28,187 nt of DNA from JAGDXO01 sp964541025 (lineage in GTDB: Archaea; Thermoplasmatota; Thermoplasmata; Thermoplasmatales; GCA-001856825): the NCBI GenBank assembly GCA_964541025.1, contig CAZIOW010000021.1:1-28187 (forward strand). The letters run 5' to 3'. Under the pieces are notes generated by a model. It ran no database searches, was not told where the DNA came from, and was given only the letters and a program-made list of their open reading frames with translations. The position numbers were made by a program, and so were the translations under genes. This document shows positions 23,734 through 28,187 of this stretch, in pieces. Positions within the stretch are counted from its first letter, which is position 1; each line of letters begins with the position of its first letter.

Positions 23734-23911
23734 AACGTTAAAAATTTACTGGTAAATAAATTTAATCAAAAATACCTAAATATTAAGAAAAAAATTAAGC
23801 TTGGTGGTAATAAAATAAATTTTTTAAAGCATTATTAGCTATCATGAAAAAGTTGTTGAAATGATAAATTTTAATTGTTGCTTATAAAAAATTAGGAAAA
23901 GGATTAATCGC
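23734..23911. promoter_or_regulatory. Divergent promoter region, acyl-CoA ligase and thioesterase
   Basis: 178 bp of very A+T-rich DNA without a credible gene. A perfect inverted repeat ATTTAC-TG-GTAAAT (23744-23757) sits just upstream of the ligase GTG, where an operator could act. CTTATAAAAA (23881-23890) is centred about 26 nt before ATG 23912 and should be the thioesterase TATA box. A TAAATTTATTTACC stretch overlapping the palindrome could be the ligase TATA. Confidence 0.5.
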
Positions 23912-24454
23912 ATGTTTAATTATCAACTTATGGAAGAAGGAAAAAGAGTTGAGGACAGCATAGCAGTGATTTCACGTGTGATGATGCCTCCTGATGCAAA
24001 TATAGCCGGGAACGTTTTCGGTGGTACCATACTCAAGATGATAGATGAAATATCTGGAATTGTTGCCACAAAGCATTCCAGAAGAAATGTGGTGACAGCG
24101 AGCATTGAGCATATGGATTTTCTTTATCCTGTGCATATTGGAAATCTTGTTACCCTCAGAGCAAGGCTCAATTTTGTTGGCAGATCATCGATGGAGGTAG
24201 GTGTTGAAGTCTATGCGGAGAACCTTAATAATGGAGATGTTAACTTTACTGGCAGGGCTCTTGTGAACTTAGTTGCAATAGATGAGAATGATAGGCCTGT
24301 GGACGTTCCGAAGCTTATAGTGGAGACAGATGAGGATAAAAAATTATTTCAAGAAGGATATGAAAGATGGACACAGAGGAAGAACAGGTTGAAGGCAATG
24401 AAAGGTGTAAGTAACGGGAAAAAACAGCAAGATATGCAAATTAAATTACCATAA
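23912..24454 (+). CDS. Acyl-CoA thioesterase (hotdog fold, YciA/BACH type)
   Basis: A 180-residue single-hotdog thioesterase hydrolysing acyl-CoA to free acid and CoA. The family signature MPPDANIAGNVFGGTILKMI (Asn-x-x-Gly-x-x-Phe-Gly-Gly) includes the expected catalytic Asp of the following IDE. TASIEHMDFLYPVHIGNLV and the GRALVNLVAID strand follow. The last 40 residues are basic and probably disordered. ATG 23912 fits a leaderless TATA. The position, divergent from the acyl-CoA ligase, suggests balancing CoA pools or reversing activation when acyl-CoA accumulates, which is inference. Confidence 0.88.
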   Translation: MFNYQLMEEGKRVEDSIAVISRVMMPPDANIAGNVFGGTILKMIDEISGIVATKHSRRNVVTASIEHMDFLYPVHIGNLVTLRARLNFVGRSSMEVGVEVYAENLNNGDVNFTGRALVNLVAIDENDRPVDVPKLIVETDEDKKLFQEGYERWTQRKNRLKAMKGVSNGKKQQDMQIKLP

Positions 24455-24493
24455 ATCAAAATATTGTTAAATATTTAAAATGATTAAGGTATT

Positions 24494-24961
24494 ATGAACA
24501 AAAATGAAAAGGGACCGGATTTTGAACTCGTCGATTCTGAACTTAAAAGCCTGAAATTATCAGAACTGAAAGGAAGCCCCGTTGTATTGGCATTTTTCCC
24601 TGGAGCATTCACATCTGTCTGCTCGAAGGAAATGTGTACATTCAGGGATTCTATGGCTAAATTTAACAAATTCAAGGCGAAGGTAGTAGGAATTAGTGTA
24701 GATCACCCTTTTTCGCTGAATGCATTCAAGCAGCAGAATAACTTGAATTTTCCCCTGCTGAGCGATTTCAATAAAGAAGTAAGTGCAAAATATGGTGGAC
24801 TTCATGAGGATTTTGCTGGAGTCAAGGGCCTAAGGGTATCTAAAAGGGCAGTGTTCGTTCTTGATAAAGAGGGAAATATAGTATATAAGTGGGTCAGTGA
24901 CAACCCTGGCGTGGAACCGAACTACAAGGAAATCGAAGAAGTTATTTCCAGGCTTAACTGA
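24494..24961 (+). CDS. Peroxiredoxin (Bcp/AhpE-like)
   Basis: A 155-residue thioredoxin-fold peroxidase. The peroxidatic Cys43 is in FFPGAFTSVCSKE, and Cys48 five residues later (EMCTFRD) matches the resolving Cys of two-Cys Bcp-type enzymes. Later blocks are VVGISVDHPFSLNAFK, FPLLSDFN and SKRAVFVLDKEG. It reduces H2O2 and organic peroxides, with thioredoxin-like reductant. The start is ATG 24494, and a TATA-like TTAAATATTTA lies 17-27 nt upstream. Triosephosphate isomerase begins 5 nt after its stop, so the two are probably cotranscribed. Acyl-CoA oxidation nearby could generate peroxide, but the link is speculative. Confidence 0.92.
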   Translation: MNKNEKGPDFELVDSELKSLKLSELKGSPVVLAFFPGAFTSVCSKEMCTFRDSMAKFNKFKAKVVGISVDHPFSLNAFKQQNNLNFPLLSDFNKEVSAKYGGLHEDFAGVKGLRVSKRAVFVLDKEGNIVYKWVSDNPGVEPNYKEIEEVISRLN

Positions 24962-24966
24962 TTTAA

Positions 24967-25614
24967 ATGTATTTATTTATCAATTTCAAGGCTTATAGGG
25001 AATCAACATCTTTATCCGCCATGAACTTGATCAAAACCATTGAACACAATTTTGGTAGTGATGAAAGGATTAAGATAGTTCTTAACCCACTTGATTCCAT
25101 GATACAATCAAATCTGGACAAATACATTCAACACGCCGATCCTTTCCCTGCTGGCCCATATACTGGATTTATGCCAGTTGAACTCCTTCCTTATTATAAT
25201 TACAAGGGAGTGATGATAAACCATTCTGAACACAGGATAGAAAGAGAAATAATCATGAAAAACGTGGATGAAACCAGAAAATTAGGAATGAAATCTCTGG
25301 TATGTGCTGTTGGCCTTGAGGAAATCAAAGACTTTATTTCAATAAAGCCTGATTTCATAGCATACGAGCCACCGGAACTCATTGGAGGTAATATTTCTGT
25401 ATCTGAATCAAGGCCTGATATAATTAAGGAGGCTTTCAATATACTGAAGGGGGAAGGGATTGAACTGATAGTCGGCGCCGGAGTGAAAAATGGCAAGGAT
25501 GTCAGGAAGAGTGTTGAACTCGGTGCAAAAGGTGTACTTGTTGCATCTGGAATAGTTAAATCCAAGGAACCTATATCCGTTCTAAAGGATATGTTAAATA
25601 ATCTGGGTGATTGA
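24967..25614 (+). CDS. tpiA: Triosephosphate isomerase (archaeal short type)
   Basis: A 215-residue TIM of the compact archaeal class, interconverting dihydroxyacetone phosphate and glyceraldehyde 3-phosphate. Active-site residues are Asn and Lys in FINFKAYRE, His in MINHSEHR and Glu in AYEPPELIG. Phosphate-binding loops GAGVKNGKDV and GVLVASGIVK are present. It lacks the extra helices of bacterial and eukaryotic TIMs, as is usual in archaea. There is no clear ribosome site before ATG 24967, but the 5-nt gap after the peroxiredoxin stop suggests reinitiation. The small membrane protein gene begins directly after its stop. Confidence 0.94.
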   Translation: MYLFINFKAYRESTSLSAMNLIKTIEHNFGSDERIKIVLNPLDSMIQSNLDKYIQHADPFPAGPYTGFMPVELLPYYNYKGVMINHSEHRIEREIIMKNVDETRKLGMKSLVCAVGLEEIKDFISIKPDFIAYEPPELIGGNISVSESRPDIIKEAFNILKGEGIELIVGAGVKNGKDVRKSVELGAKGVLVASGIVKSKEPISVLKDMLNNLGD

Positions 25615-25902
25615 ATGGATGTCTTCAACAGAGAGAATTATGTAAGGTCTGATCTCACTAGGGGGAAAGTGATGATTGGATCATTTTTCATTGCTGCGTT
25701 TTTAGGTATACTTTCAGGATTTCTTCCATCAGGGATGTCATCAATAGGATTCCTTCTCTTACTGATTGTATTATTTTCAGGAATATTTCTAGTAAGGAGA
25801 GCCAGCTATGACATTAAGAAGAGCTCAGATTATCTGATAGTATTCTTCATAACCCTCTTTGCTTTCTTAGGATTCTGGATAATATCACTGAACATCCCCT
25901 GA
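25615..25902 (+). CDS. Small three-TM membrane protein of unknown function
   Basis: 95 residues with three hydrophobic segments: about 20-38 (MIGSFFIAAFLGILSGFLP), 42-61 and 72-92. A basic Arg/Lys loop (RRASYDIKKSS) lies between the second and third. I do not recognise the family. ATG 25615 follows the triosephosphate isomerase stop without a gap and has GGTGAT 3 nt upstream (25606-25611), so it belongs to the peroxiredoxin-tpiA operon. Its last 18 bases overlap, tail to tail, the end of the cca gene. Confidence 0.65.
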   Translation: MDVFNRENYVRSDLTRGKVMIGSFFIAAFLGILSGFLPSGMSSIGFLLLLIVLFSGIFLVRRASYDIKKSSDYLIVFFITLFAFLGFWIISLNIP

Positions 25903-27171
25903 GATCCAGCTACCAAGTCCTGGTTTAATAAAATTTTTCTTTATTTCCACCGGTATTTTATCATCATTCATTTTCATAATTGAAATTCCTTCCTTTGAGA
26001 AATCATTTGCAAATTTGACCTTTTCAATAGCCTTCTTGATATAATCATTGAAATCCAATGAACCCCTTTCCCTGAGAACACATATTTTATCTCCAAGAAT
26101 GAAAGGGGGGCCGAATCTGGTACCATTTCTCCATTTTTGAAGGAAATCCAAAACATTTTCACTTGTGACAGGAGGGCCCATATGCAGAGCGCATTCATTG
26201 ATCTCCACGTTTTCCGGGATCAGAACTATATATCCCTTGTCTATGAGGAAAACAGAAGAATAAAGGATTCTGAACCCAAATGATTCAAGCTCATTTTTTA
26301 TTATTAATGCAGCTCTCCTCATATTTGGTACCAATACTTCCTCGTTACATTTTCTGCACGGTATTGATAAAACGTAACCATACTTTGGCATCTCATACGA
26401 TTTGCCTGTCGGAAAAAAGAATTCTTCATATTTTTCCCATCTGAACAATTTGCTTGCAAGAATGAATGTTGAAAGATTTTCCCTTGAAATGTTGGCTGCA
26501 GCATTTCTTTCATTGTCCACAGGATCTATAAGTACAAGATTTGCCCCATTGAATTTCTCAATTGAACCTTTGACAGCAAATGGTATTTTCCATTCCGAGG
26601 CATTTTCAAGTAGGCTATCAAAATCTTTATAATAATAGATCAGAAGTTCTGAAACATATCCTGAAAATCCCTGGACAGAAGACTCAGCTCCGTAGACACC
26701 AATTCCTTTCATGAACTGTTTAATGAGCCTGGAATCATTCTTCATTTGTTCACTGAATTTATTCTTCACAAATTCTACATGGAGGGGCGTTCTATCTACG
26801 GATGTAATCATGGTATTCCCTTCATTCATTTTATATGCTGGTACTAAGTCTACAGAGAACTCAGGATAATCAAGAATAATGTATGGATGCTCAGAATATT
26901 CTTCCTTTCCCTCTTTGAATTCCTGTTTGAGATGTTTTAGAATTGCTATTGGATCAAAGGGTTCAGAAAAAAGGAGGAATATATCAAGGTCAGAACCCCT
27001 TATGTCAGTTCCCTTTGCCATAGACCCCCCGAGAAAGATTTCGAAATTTAGAGGATATTTGCTTTTGATGTATTGAAGTCTCTTACTGATCTCTTCAAAA
27101 ACATTCTTCTTTTTATTCAATATTTCTTTATCCTCTAAGATTAAGCTTAAAACCTTGTCCTTTATTGTCAA
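25885..27171 (-). CDS. cca: CCA tRNA nucleotidyltransferase, archaeal class I
   Basis: A 428-residue enzyme adding or repairing the tRNA 3'-CCA end without a nucleic-acid template. The nucleotidyltransferase head has GGSMAKGTDIRGSDLDIF with Asp61 and Asp63; the third carboxylate is Asp108 in FSVDLVPAY. The archaeal body follows: GFSGYVSELLIYYY and LIDPVDNERNAAANIS, then the tail domain with GPPVTSENV. Length is normal. TTG 27171 is chosen because AAGGTG lies 5 nt upstream, over the nac stop codon; no ATG is near. It forms an operon with nac, with a 9-nt gap. The C-terminus overlaps the convergent small membrane protein gene. Confidence 0.94.
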   Translation of the reverse strand: MTIKDKVLSLILEDKEILNKKKNVFEEISKRLQYIKSKYPLNFEIFLGGSMAKGTDIRGSDLDIFLLFSEPFDPIAILKHLKQEFKEGKEEYSEHPYIILDYPEFSVDLVPAYKMNEGNTMITSVDRTPLHVEFVKNKFSEQMKNDSRLIKQFMKGIGVYGAESSVQGFSGYVSELLIYYYKDFDSLLENASEWKIPFAVKGSIEKFNGANLVLIDPVDNERNAAANISRENLSTFILASKLFRWEKYEEFFFPTGKSYEMPKYGYVLSIPCRKCNEEVLVPNMRRAALIIKNELESFGFRILYSSVFLIDKGYIVLIPENVEINECALHMGPPVTSENVLDFLQKWRNGTRFGPPFILGDKICVLRERGSLDFNDYIKKAIEKVKFANDFSKEGISIMKMNDDKIPVEIKKNFIKPGLGSWISGDVQ

Positions 27172-27180
27172 TGAAACACC

Positions 27181-27546
27181 TTATCTGTTTGTCATCAGAT
27201 ATATTATTGCTTCTGCAGGTTTGTATCCATTCTTTCTCAGCGCATCAACTGCCTTTTCCTTTGAAACCCCTGTTTTCTCCATCACTAGATTTAGATCATC
27301 ATCATTAATATCTTCATTCTCCTTTCTTTCTTCGGTTGCCTTGCCTACGGACTCCTCCCCGCCCACAACCTGATAGGTCCTAGTCCCCTGTATTTCCAGG
27401 AGAGTTACCTCCGGATTCTTGATTGTTATTTTTTTATCTGGGAATATGAAATCAACTTGAATAACACCGCTCATATCATTTGATTTTATTCCCATCTGCT
27501 GCATCATTCTTTTAATCTGTCTTTCGTTGACTTTTCCTCTCATCAT
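27181..27546 (-). CDS. nac: Nascent polypeptide-associated complex protein (archaeal NAC)
   Basis: 121 residues: a basic N-terminus (NERQIKRMMQQMG), the NAC beta-barrel domain (about 28-65, with IQVDFIFPDKKITIKNPEVT), an acidic linker and a C-terminal UBA domain (NLVMEKTGVSKEKAVDALRK, about 85-118). It binds ribosomes and emerging polypeptides as a homodimer in archaea. It begins with two consecutive ATG codons; I use the first, at 27546. It is first in the nac-cca operon, pairing a ribosome-associated factor with a tRNA maturation enzyme. Confidence 0.93.
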   Translation of the reverse strand: MMRGKVNERQIKRMMQQMGIKSNDMSGVIQVDFIFPDKKITIKNPEVTLLEIQGTRTYQVVGGEESVGKATEERKENEDINDDDLNLVMEKTGVSKEKAVDALRKNGYKPAEAIIYLMTNR

Positions 27547-27702
27547 TAAAGGTCTATAATTTTTTGAAATAATACCTTTATTATGATGATATATTTGTAG
27601 ATTTCAATTAATATATTTTAATCTATATCTAAAAATTAATTAAAAGTATAAATAATATATTACCGATATATGTCAGACAGATATATAGGGAGATGATGGT
27701 GT
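27547..27702. promoter_or_regulatory. Divergent promoter region, nac-cca and tandem-RHH operon
   Basis: 156 bp, very A+T-rich, with no gene. Plus-side TATA candidates are ATAAATAATATATTA (about 27648-27662) and CGATATATG. Direct repeats GATATAT start at 27665 and 27680, flanking an inverted GTC-A-GAC core (27672-27678), just before the GGGAGATGAT ribosome site (27688-27697). This is a candidate autoregulatory site for the ribbon-helix-helix protein. A minus-side TATA-like GGTATTATTTC lies about 25 nt before the nac start. Confidence 0.4.
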
Positions 27703-28044
27703 TTGTCCGATGATCAAGATCAATCTAGAATTACGGTTAGGTTATCACCCGAATCACTGAAAAAGATTAATTCGCTAATTTCTGAAGGGAAATATAAAAA
27801 TATTTCAGAATTTATTAGAGAAAGCATAGATTCTCATCTAGAAGAACTGTTAAGTTCAGGTCCATCTCAAAAGATGGCTCTCAGACTGGGCAGGAATGAA
27901 ATAAACTACATAGAGGAGATGGTCAAGAAAGGGATGGCAGTAGACAGTGAAGACCTCATAAGAAGTGCAGTTAGGGATTATATAAGGGCAAGAATAAGAG
28001 AGTTACAGAAGGATGAATTGAATAGGGTTGCACAGAATGAGTAA
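27703..28044 (+). CDS. Transcription factor with two tandem ribbon-helix-helix domains
   Basis: 113 residues that read as a duplicated RHH (CopG/MetJ-like) fold. Copy one is SRITVRLSPESLKKINSL with YKNISEFIRESIDSHL (about 8-48). Copy two is KMALRLGRNEINYIEEM with AVDSEDLIRSAVRDYI (about 60-102). RHH proteins bind DNA as dimers through an N-terminal beta strand, so one chain could form the minimal binding unit alone. TTG 27703 is forced by an in-frame TGA at 27694 and is supported by GGGAGATGAT 5 nt upstream. It overlaps the start of the next, truncated gene by 8 nt. It resembles in context the haloarchaeal CdrS-FtsZ2 pair, if the next gene is tubulin-like. Confidence 0.8.
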   Translation: MSDDQDQSRITVRLSPESLKKINSLISEGKYKNISEFIRESIDSHLEELLSSGPSQKMALRLGRNEINYIEEMVKKGMAVDSEDLIRSAVRDYIRARIRELQKDELNRVAQNE

Positions 28045-28187
28045 CCCAAAATCAAGTGATATTAGGATTATAGGTATTGGTCAACAAGGAGTGTCAATAG
28101 CCTCCTTTTTTTATGATAATTTAATTTCCACGGGAATAGATTACAACAGAGAAACATTTGAAAATAGCCGAATAGATAATGGCCTAC
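28037..28187 (+). CDS. Partial gene, GxGxxG nucleotide-binding protein (possibly FtsZ/CetZ-like)
   Basis: The first 50 codons of a gene cut by the window end. ATG 28037 overlaps the RHH gene by 8 nt and the frame stays open. After a polar start the sequence reads DIRIIGIGQQGVSIASFFYD, a strand-glycine loop-helix unit. It could be the first GTP-binding loop of a tubulin/FtsZ-family protein (CetZ has a similar Gly-x-Gly-Gln-x-Gly) or an ordinary Rossmann fold. The later GGGTGTG tubulin signature would lie outside the window, so the identity stays open. Confidence 0.55.
   Translation, partial: MSNPKSSDIRIIGIGQQGVSIASFFYDNLISTGIDYNRETFENSRIDNGL

Noticed and set aside
23844..23864. Tiny frame MKKLLK before the thioesterase, like a leader peptide
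   Set aside because: Six codons with no ribosome site and located upstream of the predicted TATA box, so probably untranscribed.
23734..23911. Possible tRNA or small RNA in the largest intergenic gap
   Set aside because: The gap is extremely A+T-rich with no cloverleaf, GTTC-like T-loop or stable hairpin.
1..28187. CRISPR arrays, insertion sequences, integrase or attachment sites
   Set aside because: No regularly spaced direct repeats, transposase/integrase motifs or flanking duplications were seen; gene content is chromosomal metabolism and housekeeping.

Overview
The window looks like chromosome from an acidophilic, wall-less archaeon of the Thermoplasmatales / Thermoplasmata type. The sequence is A+T-rich, and Arg is mostly AGG/AGA and Ile often ATA. 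Marker genes are archaeal: UPF0147, archaeal NAC, class I archaeal CCA-adding enzyme, short archaeal triosephosphate isomerase and a stand-alone Lrp/AsnC effector domain. Many genes have a TATA-like element about 25-30 nt before the start codon and no leader, which suggests leaderless mRNAs. Genes inside operons instead carry GGAGGTGAT-type ribosome binding sites and ATGA overlaps. The genus assignment is inference.

Layout. 1-624: stand-alone AsnC/RAM domain and UPF0147. 610-2693 (minus): a two-subunit B12-dependent acyl-CoA mutase whose specificity residues read as isobutyryl-CoA mutase rather than methylmalonyl-CoA mutase. 2744-3094: NifX-like protein with a natural six-His tail, sharing one TATA element with the mutase. 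3150-5804: aconitase. 5816-9628 (minus): padR, DHA2-type MFS exporter and an exported repeat protein, with a consensus PadR operator on the first start codon. 9740-11039: an orphan helical protein and a TatD-like hydrolase. 11121-14573: a very large MMPL/RND transporter.

14608-24454 is a nearly complete beta-oxidation locus: SCP2 lipid carrier, 3-hydroxyacyl-CoA dehydrogenase/enoyl-CoA hydratase fusion, ETF beta and alpha, thiolase, a pair of acyl-CoA dehydrogenase subunits, acyl-CoA ligase and acyl-CoA thioesterase. No ETF:quinone oxidoreductase is visible. Together with the mutase, this could carry branched acyl-CoAs (isobutyryl-CoA from valine to butyryl-CoA) and imported fatty acids to acetyl-CoA, which aconitase and the TCA cycle then use. 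The two acyl-CoA dehydrogenase genes show complementary losses: one keeps the catalytic Glu and lacks the ADP-side FAD motifs, the other does the reverse. This points to an obligate heteromer and is the strongest unusual observation here.

24494-27546 is housekeeping: a peroxiredoxin / triosephosphate isomerase / small membrane protein operon, and a nac-cca operon on the opposite strand. 27703-28187 holds a protein with two tandem ribbon-helix-helix domains overlapping the start of a truncated GxGxxG protein, possibly of the FtsZ/CetZ type. No gene-free stretch exceeds 300 bases. I see no rRNA, tRNA, CRISPR array, insertion sequence or phage gene.
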